A stretch of DNA of 64,000 nucleotides, taken from Rhineura floridana. Its lineage: Eukaryota > Chordata > Lepidosauria > Squamata > Rhineuridae. Position 1 is the stretch's first letter. Each line of letters opens with the position of its first letter. The notes under the pieces are model-generated. The model had not been told where the DNA came from. It searched no databases and was given only the letters and a program-made list of their open reading frames with translations. Location of the stretch: positions 220,991,943-221,055,942 of the forward strand of contig NC_084482.1 in NCBI RefSeq assembly GCF_030035675.1, given 5' to 3'. The translations under genes were made by a program, and so were the position numbers. This document shows positions 12,013 through 23,586 of the stretch, piece by piece.

Positions 12013-13928
12013 AACATAAGAACATAAGAACATAAGAAGAGCCTGCTGGATCAGGCCAGTGGCCCATCTAGTCCAGCATCCTGTTTTCACAGTGGCCAAC
12101 CAGGTGCCTGGGGGAAGCCCGCAAGCAGGACCCGAGTGCAAGAACACTCTCCCCTCCTGAGGCTTCCGGCAACTGGTTTTCAGAAGCATGCTGCCTCTGA
12201 CTAGGGTGGCAGAGTACAGCCATCATGGCTAGTAGCCATTGATAGCCCTGTCCTCCATGAATTTGTCTAATCTTCTTTTAAAGCCATCCAAGCTGGTGGC
12301 CATTACTGCATCTTGTGGGAGCAAATTCCATAGTTTAACTATGCGCTGAGTAAAGAAGTACTTCCTTTTGTCTGTCCTGAATCTTCCAACATTCAGCTTC
12401 TTGGAATGTCCACGAGTTCTAGTATTATGAGAGAGGGAGAAGAACTTTTCTCTATCCACTTTCTCAATGCCATGCATAATTTTATACACTTCTATCATGT
12501 CTCCTCTGACCCGCCTTTTCTCTAAACTAAAAAGCCCCAAATGCTGCAACCTTTCCTCGTAAGGGAGTCGCTCCATCCCCTTGATCATTCTGGTTGCCCT
12601 CTTCTGAACCTTTTCCAACTCTATAATATCCTTTCTGAGATGAGGCGACCAGAACTGTACACAGTATTCCAAATGCGGTCGCACCATAGATTTATACAAC
12701 GGCATTATGATATCGGCTGTTTTATTTTCAATACCTTTCCTAATTATTGCTAGCATGGAATTTGCCTTTTTCACAGCTGCCGCACACTGGGTCAACATTT
12801 TCATCGTGCTGTCCACCACAACCCCGAGGTCTCTCGCCTGGTCGGTCACCGCCAGTTCAGACCCCATGAGCGTATATGTGAAATTAAGATTTTTTGCTCC
12901 AATATGCATAATTTTACACTTGTTTATATTGAATTGCATTTGCCATTTTTCCGCCCACTCACTCAGTTTGGAGAGGTCTTTTTGGAGCTCTTCGCAATCC
13001 CTTTTTGTTTTAACAACCCTGAACAATTTAGTGTCGTCAGCAAACTTGGCCACTTCACTGCTCACTCCTAATTCTAGGTCATTAATGAACAAGTTGAAAA
13101 GTACAGGTCCCAATACCGATCCTTGAGGGACTCCACTTTCTACAGCCCTCCATTGGGAGAACTGTCCGTTGATTCCTACTCTCTGCTTTCTGCTTCTTAA
13201 CCAATTCCTTATCCACAAGAGGACCTCTCCTCTTATTCCATGACTGCTAAGCTTCCTCAGAAGCCTTTGGTGAGGTACCTTGTCAAACGCTTTTTGAAAG
13301 TCTAAGTACACTATGTCCACTGGATCACCTCTATCTATATGCTTGTTGACACTCTCAAAGAATTCTAATAGGTTACTGAGACAGGACTTTCCCTTGCAGA
13401 AGCCATGCTGGCTCTGCTTCAGCAAGGCTTGTTCTTCTATGTGCTTAGTTAATCTAGCTTTAATCATACTTTCTACCAGTTTTCCAGGGACAGAAGTTAA
13501 GCTAAGTGGCCGGTAATTTCCGGGATCCCCCCATGATCCCTTTTTGAAGATTGGCGTTACATTTGCCACTTTCCAGTCCTCAGGCATGGAGGAGGACCCG
13601 AGGGACAAATTACATATTTTAGTTAGCAGATCAGCAATTTCACCTTTGAGTTCTTTGAGAACTCTCGGGTGGATGCCATCCGGGCCCGGTGATTTGTCAG
13701 TTTTTATATTATCCATTAAGCTTAGAACTTCCTCTCTCGTTACCACTATTTGTCTTAGTTCCTCAGAATCCCTTCCAGCAAATGTTAGTTCAGGTTCAGG
13801 GATCTGCCCTATATCTTCCACTGTGAAGACAGATGCAAAGAATTCATTTAGCTTCTCTGCAATCTCCTTATCGTTCTTTAGTACACCTTTGACTCACTTA
13901 TCATCCAAGGGTCCAATTGTCTCCCTAG
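12013..13928 (-). mobile_element. CR1 LINE inserted in the finger exon of gene A
   Basis: The element interrupts the coding fingers: finger sequence stops at GCCTGTG (12012) and resumes at about 13929 (GGTTTCTTTCATGTAATG). Unit C has no interruption (about 53565). The 3' end has CR1 terminal repeats (GAACATAA, three times) at 12013-12036. It is 5' truncated, with about 1.9 kb of a CR1 of several kb. No long target duplication is visible, as is usual for CR1. Confidence 0.93.
12229..13821 (-). CDS. CR1 reverse transcriptase, open 530-aa fragment
   Basis: An uninterrupted frame covers the CR1 reverse transcriptase. It contains SPGPDGIHPRVLKEL and ANVTPIFKKG, then NYRPLSLTSVPGK, QHGFCKGKSCL, IVYLDFQKAFDKVPH, GVPQGSVLGPVLFNLFIND, the FADD active-site box (AKFADDTKLF), and the C-terminal AEKWQMQFN and VRPHLEYCVQFWSP blocks. 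The endonuclease half is missing because the element is 5' truncated. The long intact frame suggests a fairly recent insertion. Its strand is the same as that of the host gene. Confidence 0.93.
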   Translation of the reverse strand: MEDIGQIPEPELTFAGRDSEELRQIVVTREEVLSLMDNIKTDKSPGPDGIHPRVLKELKGEIADLLTKICNLSLGSSSMPEDWKVANVTPIFKKGSWGDPGNYRPLSLTSVPGKLVESMIKARLTKHIEEQALLKQSQHGFCKGKSCLSNLLEFFESVNKHIDRGDPVDIVYLDFQKAFDKVPHQRLLRKLSSHGIRGEVLLWIRNWLRSRKQRVGINGQFSQWRAVESGVPQGSVLGPVLFNLFINDLELGVSSEVAKFADDTKLFRVVKTKRDCEELQKDLSKLSEWAEKWQMQFNINKCKIMHIGAKNLNFTYTLMGSELAVTDQARDLGVVVDSTMKMLTQCAAAVKKANSMLAIIRKGIENKTADIIMPLYKSMVRPHLEYCVQFWSPHLRKDIIELEKVQKRATRMIKGMERLPYEERLQHLGLFSLEKRRVRGDMIEVYKIMHGIEKVDREKFFSLSHNTRTRGHSKKLNVGRFRTDKRKYFFTQRIVKLWNLLPQDAVMATSLDGFKRRLDKFMEDRAINGY

Positions 13929-14537
13929 ATGGGAGGTTTCTTTCATGTAATGTAAGGTGATCATTCCGACTGAAGCTCTTTCCACACTCCTTGCATTTAA
14001 ATGACTTGTTCCCTGTGTGGGTTCTGTGGTGTAATTTAAGGTTACCACTTCCACTGAAGCTCTTTCCACATTGCCTGCCTTTAAATGGTTGCTCCCCTAT
14101 GTGCGTTCTGTGATGGAAAGTAAGGCTATTTTTTACACTGGAGCTCTTTCTACACTCTCTGCATTTAAATGGTTTCTCCCCTGTGTGGGTTCTTTCATAT
14201 AATGTAAGGTTACTGCTCTGACTAAAGCTCTTTCCACACTCCCTGCATTTAAATGGCTTGTTCCCTGTGTAGGTTCTGTGATGTATTTTAAGGTTACCGC
14301 TTACACTGAAGCTCTTTCCACACTCCATGCATTTAAATGGTTTTTCTCCAGTGTGTGTTCTGGCATGAAAAGTATGAGAAGTAGAGGATTTCTTGCTCTC
14401 ATTCTTTGCCTGCTTTATTTCAGATGTTTTTGGTCCCCCATGATTTCCAAACATCTCTTTCTGACTCTCAGTCTTGGCTATTACCAGTGGCACCATCTGC
14501 GGTTCTCTAGTATTCTCATTCTTCTGCCCGTCACCTG
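13929..14537 (-). pseudogene. Gene A finger exon, proximal part
   Basis: The exon starts after a pyrimidine-rich acceptor with a CAGCAG tandem acceptor (exon at 14537 or 14534). The frame, entered in phase 1, reads [18 protein letters not shown], a KRAB-ZNF linker, then five finger units ([50 protein letters not shown]) before the CR1. Unit 4 has Cys1 replaced by Gly (FKGRQC), and unit 1 has His2 replaced by Tyr; both changes also occur in gene C, so they predate the A/C split. With the CR1 and later frameshifts, gene A cannot encode a full array. Confidence 0.9.
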
Positions 14538-15291
14538 CTGAGGGGGAAGAGGGTTGAAAAAAAGCATTGGAATTTCAAGGCAAAAACAAAGCATTTCATC
14601 ACAGATCAAGCCCAATTATCTGCTTCTTTATTTTTACATTTCCATTATTCCTCCTCTTGTGTCTTTGCATTCCCAGATGAAACCAAGATTTCCTGAGCAC
14701 AGTTTTGAAATTTCTTTCAAAGATACAGATAAACTAATCAATTCTGAACTGAAATTATTCTCCCTGCTCCAAAACAAAGAAAGATCTTAGATTTCCTATA
14801 GTTGAATAGCACAAGGGTTTGTATATCCAAATGTCACTTGTGGACAGGAAACTGTACATAAAGCAAAAAGACCCAGACAGTAAGGGACAGGATACTTCTA
14901 AATATCAGTTGCTGGGAACTGCAGGAGGGAGCAACAGTTGCATTCAGGTCCTGTCTGCTTGCTTCCCATAGGCATGCTGCACTAGAGGGGCCATTGGCCT
15001 GATCCAACAGGCTCTTCTTATGTTCTTAAAGACATCTAAGACGTCCTCCAGAAGAACTCACACCCTGATGGGTTAATTAATCTGCCAGGAATGATATCAC
15101 ACAGGAACTGAACAATCCTACAATTCCCAAACCAAAAAGGCCCTCACAACGCAGCTGAACATCTACCTGTTGATGTCGCCTCTTCTTTGGGATCCAGGAT
15201 AAAGGCATCTTCTCTTTCTTCCCAACACGAATGGAGGTCTGACTCTTTGAAGGAAATAGACAAAACTAGTTACTTTTGACCAGAAACAGGT
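14538..15291 (-). other. Gene A intron 3, upstream of the finger exon
   Basis: No exon is seen here. About 14935-15040 is a fragment of a CR1-type 3' tail on the plus strand (GGCCTGATCCAACAGGCTCT, then TTATGTTCTT). The flank to 15291 is shared with 55255-55515 (C) and 41100-41345 (B). Confidence 0.55.
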
Positions 15292-15310
15292 CCATATTTA
15301 TTGATTGATT

Positions 15311-17232
15311 TTTTTTTTACAATAATTTTTATTCAAATTTTCATAAAACATACAAAACAAAATCATAAAACATTCAAAGACAAAAAACAAAACAAAACAA
15401 AAATGATTAAACAAAAAAATAAAATGTTGACTTTCCATTTGTCGCAGATCAAATCAGTTATAGGTCTACAATATATAACAATCCTGTCTCTTAAATTATA
15501 TTATAAAATCACTTTCCTCCAGTAGTTATCTTAATTAATCATCAAATCTCATAAACATTACTTTATTCTTTCCACAAAAAGTCAAAGAGAGGTTTCAATT
15601 CTTTAAGAAATATATCTATCAATTTTTCTCCAAATAAACATGTCGATTAATCCATCTCATTAATAATAATAATAATCTTATTGTCATAACCATAGTCCAA
15701 ATAAACATATCGATTAATCCATCTCATCAAAATCTGTTAGGTCCAATAATTTCAATAGCCATTATTCCATTATCCCTATTAATTCCATCTTCCATCTTCA
15801 ATAGTCCTGTTAAGTCCAGTAATTTCAGTGTCCAATCTTCCATTATCAGTGTTCCATAATAATCTTGCTGTCATAGCCATAGTCATATAATAAGAGTCTG
15901 ATGGGAATTTCCTCTATCCCAAATATTTTCTTGCCATCAGTTCTGAATAAGTTGCTGAAATATTGTTGTAAAGTCATATCTCTGTTCTTCTTTTTTACAA
16001 AATGCACTGACTCATCTCTTGAGAGTTTTTCCATTGTCACATGGCTGCTGTTAATTCCATAGATTTTCTCTATATCAAGCTCCATCACGTCATTCCAGTC
16101 CAGAAGATTATCCAAGCCATTGATAACTTTATCTCTAATATCTTCATTAATTTCTTCAGAGATAACGTTAAATTCCAAACAGTAGATTTTATTTCTAATA
16201 TCCATAAACTCCAGATCTTTTTCCAATTCCACATTTATTCCAATCTCCAGGGCTTGTATCTTCCCTTTATTTTTTCTTTTCTCATCTCTGATCTCATTCT
16301 CCTCTCTCACAGGATCCCCTATTTCTTTAAGCTCCTGCGTCATTTTGCTCAGTTCAATTTTCAGCTCCTTACTGCCCTGTCGCAGGGTTTGTTTCGTTAT
16401 CTCAATCTCATCCATTATTTTCTGAAACATAATTACTTCCAGATTCTCAGCCACTTTCTTGATTGCCATTTTTTAAAACCACGAAAACAAAGCAAAACAA
16501 AAATAAAGAAGAACCACTTCTTATTTCAGCAACAATTGGGTTAATATTCCAGGCTTGATGACATCACAGTATAAACAGAGCAGCCTGCCTTATCTCTCTA
16601 TGTTCAAGAATACAAAACAAATTTAGTTCCCAGCATCAAAACAGTTAGCGGCGTCGTGAATAAGCAGATTCGTCAAAATAAAATAGACCAAAAAGAGAAT
16701 AGTCCCAGACAATATAATGTTCCTCGGAATAGAAATCCCTCTTCTGTGTATATCTTTAGAATGCACTTCCAGGACAGCTTTTTGCAATAGAAACAGAGAT
16801 AAGCTGTTAATTTCGTGAATAACAGAGAAGAGTTATAGCTCACCCAGAAGCTCTTTAAAGCTGATTAAATTGACAAATCTCTTTTTGCTGCAACAATTTA
16901 AACCAAGTAAAAAAAATAATAGAAAGAAGGGTGCTTGCCTGTTAGTCTGTTTTCTCTTTGAAGGAAAGATAAACGTATCGCATTAAACAGATAGAGCTTG
17001 TTCGGAAGTCCGTCCGGCATTGCTGGCTGGACCTTTTCTCATAAATTAATGAAATCCAGTCCTCCCAACAAAAACAGGCTTTTGAGGTTGATCTCTACGT
17101 TTCTCCCTGCCCGGGAGAAATTTCATCAGTCAAAATAAAAATGTTCTGACTGATTTATATCTGAATAAGCTTCTTTTGAGGCGGGAGCCCGTCTCAAAAG
17201 CAGGCACAAGCGAAGTCACCCTTCCCGGAAGT
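15311..17232 (-). mobile_element. ORF1-only L1 (HAL1-like), copy 3
   Basis: The element runs from 17232 (ACTTCCGGGAAGGG on the minus strand) to the T run at 15311. It is flanked by a perfect 19-bp duplication CCATATTTATTGATTGATT at 15292-15310 and 17233-17251. Unit C has the same site once, uninterrupted, at 55516-55534. The layout equals copies 1 and 2: 5' UTR, ORF1, then a short segment with the decayed ORF2 tail and no reverse transcriptase. It is more diverged from copies 1 and 2 than those are from each other and lacks the ORF1 repeat expansion, so the ORF1-only form is not a single recent event. Confidence 0.92.
15846..16469 (-). CDS. L1 ORF1 protein, short form (207 aa)
   Basis: The intact frame begins MAIKKVAENLEVIMFQK and ends DYGYDSKIIMEH. 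A probable N-terminal coiled coil (residues 1-50) is followed by a charged linker (VREENEIRDEKRKNKG), then KDLEFMDIRNKIYCLE and the RRM/C-terminal-like region (DWNDVMELDIEKIYG, then FVKKKNRDMTLQQYF). The linker occupies the place where copies 1 and 2 have the 13-residue repeats and a duplicated block, which explains the difference in length (207 against 268). The frame has stayed open although the element lacks ORF2. Confidence 0.8.
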   Translation of the reverse strand: MAIKKVAENLEVIMFQKIMDEIEITKQTLRQGSKELKIELSKMTQELKEIGDPVREENEIRDEKRKNKGKIQALEIGINVELEKDLEFMDIRNKIYCLEFNVISEEINEDIRDKVINGLDNLLDWNDVMELDIEKIYGINSSHVTMEKLSRDESVHFVKKKNRDMTLQQYFSNLFRTDGKKIFGIEEIPIRLLLYDYGYDSKIIMEH

Positions 17233-17251
17233 CCATATTTATTGATTGATT

Positions 17252-17400
17252 GACTGATTGTATTTATATACTGCCCCATAGCCGAAGCTCTCTGGGCGGT
17301 TTATAGTACCTAAAAACATTAAAAACAAATATACAAATTTAAAACACATCTTTTAAAAGCAATTTAAAACACAATTTAAATACTTAAAACAATTTAAAAC
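17252..17400 (-). mobile_element. L2-type 3' tail, antisense
   Basis: TGCCCCATAGCCGAAGCTCT and GGGCGGTTTATAG, then A-rich sequence with AAAACA repeats, are the reverse complement of an L2-tailed repeat. Unit C has the same piece at about 55535-55675. The L1 copy 3 insertion lies at its left edge. Confidence 0.6.
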
Positions 17401-17639
17401 ACATATAACACTTGATGTCACTAAGCTCAGATTTGTCTGGATTTCCTCCTACTGCCATACAACTGTGATATACATTTCTAAAATAATAGGCAATGAGCAG
17501 TGGGGTGAGGAGGAAGGGAAGGGCAGCAAATCTGCAGAAGAGGACAAATTGGGAACAGCCCACTTCTCCTTGATTCTTAATAATTTGACTGCAGTCAAAA
17601 GAGGAGCTCAGACAGAAATATAAGAACAAAAGAAACTGT

Positions 17640-17760
17640 GATATACTGAATCAGACCACTGGTCCCTCTAGCTCAATACTGTCTATACTGGCTGGCAGCT
17701 GCTCTGCAGGTTTTCAGATAAAGACCCTTCCAAGTTCCACCTGAAGATTCAAGGGATTAA
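17640..17760. repeat. Dispersed repeat fragment
   Basis: The order TGAATCAGACCACTGGTCC, CTAGCTCAATACTGTC, GCTGGCAGCTGC is a motif set of a widespread squamate interspersed repeat; the family name is not certain. The paralogue in B is at 35395-35490. Confidence 0.5.
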
Positions 17761-17931
17761 ACTTAGCTGAGCTAAGACAGGGATGGCCAAAGACCAACAC
17801 TATACGACTTTGCAAAGATGTTCTGAACTGTAACAAGAATGCGGAGTGTGTATTTCGCTGGCAAGCGCAGGTACGGCATCCTCATTTTGTTCCCGTTATA
17901 ACCTTCTACAAGATATTTTCCAGATTCATAC

Positions 17932-18015
17932 CAACTGATCTCTTCCATTCGTCTAAACCCTGTACAATTAGATCTTGTTCTTCCAGCCAAGAGACAAAGC
18001 CCAGATTTGACATTT
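17932..18015 (-). CDS. KRAB-B-like exon of gene A
   Basis: The minus strand has an acceptor (CTTTGAAAG) and a donor (TTG then GTATGA) exactly 84 nt apart, entered and left in phase 1. This matches the end of KRAB-A and the start of the finger exon. With the split codon it reads EMSNLGFVSWLEEQDLIVQG, then LDEWKRSV. The pattern (S, L/I, S-L-E-E) resembles a divergent KRAB-B box, which strengthens binding of the TRIM28 corepressor in mammals. The exon occurs in A, B and C, which supports it being real. Transcript data would be needed to confirm its use. Confidence 0.65.
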
Positions 18016-18232
18016 CTTTCAAAGATACAGATAATTCTGAACTGAAATTATTCTCCTCTCTCCATAACAAAGAAAGATCTTAGATCTCCTGGAGATGAAT
18101 AGCACAGGGACGTGTAGATCCAAATGTCTCTTGTGGACAAGAAACTGTTCAAAAACCTCAGTTCAGTGACACTGTGGAAACCAATCCAGCTTCATCAAGC
18201 CCTGTACAATTAGATCTTGTTCTTCCAGCCAT

Positions 18233-20320
18233 ACCCCTTTAGGATGCACACCTTCACATAATGAGGGGGTTTGAGAGTGTTGAAGAAGCTGAGAGCAATG
18301 CCATTAGGAGTATAGACCAAGAGGCTAGACTCCTAGCAGGGGCACCCATGGCGGAATGGTCAAAGCTGGGACACCAGACTAAGATGCATCCAAACTCAGA
18401 GGAAGGCAATGGTAAACCACCTCTGAATATCTCTTACCATGAAAACCCTATGAACAGAGTATCCAAAATGCAATATGAGATACTGCTGGAAGATGAGACC
18501 CCCAGGTCAGAAGGCACTCACCGAGCTACTGGGGAAGAACAAAGGACAAGTATGAGCAGCGCTGTGACTAATGACGCAGCTGGCTCAAAGCCGAAAGGAA
18601 GCCCAGAGGCTGATGCGCACAGATGTGAAAGTAGAGTCTGGAGTTGTACGACGCACACGATAGCAACATGGAATGTGAGAAGCATGAACCAGGGAAAGTT
18701 AGAAATTGTCAAGCAAGAAATGGAGCACATCAACATGACAATACTTGGTGTGAGCGAACTAAAATGGACAGGAATGGGACATTTCCAATCAGGCAACTAC
18801 AAAAGATTTTATGCAGGAAATGAAAAATTAAGAAGAAATGGGGTTGCTTTAATAGTGAGAAGTGATGTAGCAAGAGCAATTAGGAGCTACAACGCAAGGT
18901 CTGAGCGAGTGATATCAATGAGATTAAATGGGAAACCTATCAACATAACCACCATACAAGTCTACGCTCCAACGTCAAACGTAGAAGAAGAAGAATTGGA
19001 GAGATATTACGCAGAAGTACAGGAGGAAATTGATCACACACCAAAACAAGATAAGATGATAATCATGGGGGACTGGAATGCAAAAGCAGGGAACAGAGAA
19101 GAACTAGGAATTGTGGGGAAATGGGGCTTAGGAGACAGAAATGAAGCAGGAGACAGACTTATTGAATTCTGTGAAGCCAATAATTTGTTTCTTGCAAACA
19201 CATTTTTTGAGCAACCGAAAAGACGACTGTACACGTGGACATCACCAGATGGTCAATATGGGAATCAAATTGATTATATAACGGGCAACAGAAGATGAAG
19301 AAGTTCCATACTTTCTGCGAAAACAACACCAGGAGCAGACTGTGGTACAGATCATGAACTGGTCATATCGAAAATCAGAGTAAAGCTAAAGAAGAACAAC
19401 AAAGTAATCACAATGTCAAAATACAATTTAAATAAAATCCCAGAAAAATATAAAGATCAAATAAGGAACAGGTTTGAGGCTTTAAACTTAGTTGACAGAG
19501 AACCAGAAGAACTATAGAGTGAACTCAGACACATTATCAGGGAAGAATGCAAAAAGACAATACCTCTAGTTCAAAAGAGAGAAAAACTTCAATGGATGAC
19601 TGAAGAAACTCTTAAAATGGTTAAAGAGAGAAGGAAAGCAAAAGCAGACAGAAACACAGTCAGAACCCTAAATGCAACAATACAGCGACTAGTAGGTAGG
19701 GACAAAGAGAACTGTTACAATAGTTATTGTATAGAAATAGAAGAGGACAACAAAAAGGGAAAAGAACAGCCCTGTTCCAAAAGATTAGAGAAATGAAAGG
19801 GAAATTTAAACCAAGAGTAGAGATGTTGAATAATCAACAGGGGAACACACTGACTGACCAAGATGAAATAAAAGGAAGATGGAAGCAATACCCTGAAGAA
19901 CTCTATAAAAGAGATGCAAAGATGACAGATTCATTCACGGAGGAGCCATATGATGAAGAACCAGAAATTTTAGAATGCGAGGTGAAAGCTGCTCTTAAAA
20001 TACTTGGAGGAAACAAATGGTCAGGAACAGATGGCTACAAGCTACTGAGACTGAATCTGTCCAAATTTTGACAAACATCTGTCAAGAAATATGGAAAACT
20101 AAACAATGGCCCACAGGCTGGAAGTGTTCCATATACATCCCGATTCCAAAGAAAGGGGATCCCAGGAAATGCAGTAATTATCGAACTATTCCCTTAATAT
20201 CCCATGCAAGTAAAGTAATGCTCAAGATTCTACAACAAAGGCTCTTACCATATATGGAACGAGAAATGCCAGACATCCAAGCTAGATTTAGAAAGGGAAG
20301 AGGCACCAGAGATCATATTG
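18233..20320 (+). mobile_element. RTE-BovB LINE, 3' truncated (unit A)
   Basis: The long frame 18261-19298 carries the apurinic endonuclease: TWNVRSMNQGKLE, SELKWTG, IQVYAPTS, MGDWNAKAG, RRLYTWTSPDGQYGNQIDYI. In the next segment GTDHELVISKIRVKLK follows after an in-frame TGA at 19296, where unit C has TGG. Later pieces give ECEVKAALKIL, then IPIPKKGDPRKCSNYRTI, SHASKVMLKIL and FRKGRGTRDHI. Sequence ends there, before the YADD part of the reverse transcriptase, at the MITE at 20321. A TAG at about 19516 is shared with unit C. BovB is known for horizontal transfer among vertebrates. Confidence 0.92.
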
Positions 20321-20467
20321 TAGTTTGTGAAGGGTGCTGAGAGGAGACTCCTATTCCACTGAGAGAGCTCCAGTGGCCAGACTGGTTTAACAGTTAGCCA
20401 CTCTGATTGACGCTCTGTGAGGGGAACAGGGCGTCTCCTAGCAACTCTCAGCACCCTTCACTAACTA
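20321..20467. mobile_element. Hairpin MITE at the BovB truncation point
   Basis: The left arm TAGTTTGTGAAGGGTGCTGA at 20321 and its near-perfect complement ending at 20467 form 23-bp inverted arms with one mismatch. Beyond, ACTACATTTCCCAGGATTCT is typical of hAT-derived vertebrate MITEs, so the element may extend to about 20600. Unit C has the same arrangement at 58263-58409, so the junction with BovB predates the A/C duplication. Confidence 0.6.
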
Positions 20468-20689
20468 CATTTCCCAGGATTCTCTGAGGGAAGCCATGAC
20501 TGTCTCAAGTGAAATCAAGTCTGGTGTGGGTGTGGCCCCCTGATTACCCAAGCCCAGCAGCTGTGAGTCTGGCTTTTAGAACAATGACAGTTGGTTCTTA
20601 CTGAACATGTCCCACATTATCATTGGGTCCCAGCCAAAATTTATTAAATTAATTAAAAATCAACCAGGCATTTCAATATGGGAATTCCT

Positions 20690-21270
20690 GCCTTCTCTGG
20701 ACCCTTTCCTGCTGCAGCAGAGGTCCCCTTTCAAGGGCGCTGCTGCAATTCCTGCTTTCCTGGGATCTCTGCTAGCTGAGGGAACGGCCCTTGTTCCAGC
20801 TGCCAAGGAGCCTTTCTCGGGGTCCCTCTTGCCTGCTGCCTTTGCTGTGTCCCTGCCTGAGTCAAAGAGTCTCTGTGCTCCAGTTCTGTTTCCAGACTTC
20901 CCACCAGGGCTGGCAAAGCTAAATCTTGCTCTCTGTCCTGTCTTCTGGAGGTCATTCCCTACAAACTGTAGCCTCCACCTCCGCTTCCTCTTCTCTAAAC
21001 TGCCGCTTCTTCCTGCTTCAAAGACAAAAGCTGACCTTTGGGCAGAGGAAGGAAGAGGGAGGAGGCAGCGGGTGCTCCCGGGAGCATCTCTTCCCACTGG
21101 GAGGTTAGTGTTCAAGGCACAGAGTGTCAATGATCTGCTGAGGATGCAGGAGAAGATGCTCTGCTGGAGTTTGGGAGCTCCTGCCCTCTCCTTCTCCTGC
21201 TGCAAGGTAAGATTTTTCATCATGGGGCAGCGGAAGGCGGCAGGGAGGGGCACTTTTCGCACTGAATGAT
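20690..21270. other. Conserved GC-rich intronic segment (A), no gene call
   Basis: The segment is shared with unit B (42560-43140), and its first part with unit C (58625-58820). Both strands hold an open frame of more than 200 codons in A and B, but the substitutions between copies do not favour codon third positions by eye, and no domain is recognised. I treat it as non-coding intron 2 of the KRAB gene. Confidence 0.4.
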
Positions 21271-21274
21271 CAAA

Positions 21275-21500
21275 AAGCCCCAAGAACAGAGGAAGCTGCA
21301 TTCTACCAGATCAGAGAATTGGTCCATCTAGTCCCGCCTGCTTACAGCAACTAGCTCTGGATGTCAGGCAGAGAAAGACCATTCCCAGCACCTCCTACCG
21401 GATCCTTTCACCCCTCTTGGAGCTGCCAGGGACTAAACCTTGGACCTTCTACATGCAAAGCAGGTTTTCCCCTTCTGAGCTGCAGTCCCTCCCCAAATAT
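21275..21500. mobile_element. SINE-like repeat in intron 2 (A)
   Basis: It holds GAATTGGTCCATCTAGTCC, then GACTAAACCTTGGACCTTCT and ATGCAAAGCAGG, a set common to tRNA-tailed squamate SINEs. The copy in B is at 43155-43390. Confidence 0.5.
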
Positions 21501-21595
21501 CCAGGGCCCAGGCACCCATTTCCACGACAGCATCCCTGCAGTGGAAGGTTAAATAGCACAGGTGCTAAATCCATACCTTCAACATTCATCAGTCA

Positions 21596-22740
<1,145 letters not shown>

Positions 22741-22839
22741 GCCTCAGAGGTAGTATTCTCCCAGAGCCCTCCCCGCTATGCTCAGGGAGACGCACCCCAG
22801 CTGTCCACTCGGTCTCTCCCCCAATGATCCTCCCCTTAC

Positions 22840-22914
22840 CTGATTGGGCTGCCCGGCTGCTCTTTCCACTCTATCCCACAGAAGAGACAATCCGGACGGT
22901 GCCTCTGAGGCCAT
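22840..22914 (-). CDS. First coding exon of gene A
   Basis: It starts with ATG in a strong context (GCGCCATGG) and codes MASEAPSGLSLLWDRVERAA plus five residues. It stops at a consensus donor (CAG then GTAAGG) in phase 0, which fits KRAB-A. The frame also runs upstream without a stop, but the context and the position of the ATG favour this start. Unit B has an identical coding exon at 44711-44785. Confidence 0.8.
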
Positions 22915-23051
22915 GGCGCTGCCTGAGAGGGAGGAGTAAACTAGGCCAGCTCTGGGACTCCCACAGCTTTCACCACGATGCACATTTCGTAGGGAGCAGC
23001 TCTCAAGGGCCTGCAGGGGAGAGACGGAGGATGGGAGGGATTTCATCCTTC

Positions 23052-23059
23052 ATGCAAAT
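23052..23059. promoter_or_regulatory. Octamer motif upstream of gene A
   Basis: ATGCAAAT, the POU/Oct octamer, lies about 140 bp upstream of the gene A start codon. In unit B the matching bases are ATGCCAAT (44923-44930), so B lacks the octamer but has a CCAAT core. No TATA box is evident. An 8-bp match is weak evidence. Confidence 0.3.
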
Positions 23060-23586
23060 TTGGGTTCCAGAGGTTTGAATGTTATAAGCAGCCTCAATCC
23101 AAATCAATAAATGGCACGTCCCTTTCCTCTGTTGTTTTCCCCCACAATGCTTGATCTGCAAAAGGCCTTAAAGGCCCCAAATCTCTCTCAGAACATTCTC
23201 CAGTTTCTTCCAGACTTTTCTCCACGCTTGGGCACCTGTTGTGTCCTTTGCCACCCCCAGGAATTTCACCCATCTCGGACCCCTCACCTCTCATCTCTGC
23301 TTCTGCTTCCGCAAAGTCTTTAATTCCTGAGCCCCACAGAGTTTCTTCGTCACATTGTGAACCATTTCAGGCTTTATTATTGGGCCCTTTTCATCATGGA
23401 TATAATTAAAAATTTATTCTGCACAGATATTAATTCCATGTCATCTCCCTGACAGTTGGCAAAAAAATAGGTTTTGCACACATTGTCAAGAAATACTGGG
23501 GGTGAATTTGGTCAAATGACTCCATCTTGGAGCTTCCTGGGGATGCAAAACACCTCCAGTCTTTCCATCAGAAATATGGGGAGAGG

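Noticed and set aside
18261-19298. 345-codon frame that could be taken for a host endonuclease gene
   Set aside because: The motifs are those of the BovB endonuclease, with the reverse transcriptase following in broken frames.
20607-21301. Open frames of over 200 codons on both strands, partly conserved at 42505-43176
   Set aside because: No domain is recognisable, unit C lacks most of it, and it lies in intron 2 of the KRAB gene. Conservation is explained by recent duplication.
22744-23046. 100-codon frame extending upstream of the proposed exon 1 start
   Set aside because: The upstream part has no recognised domain, and the ATG at 22914 has a strong context. It is probably 5' UTR that happens to be open.
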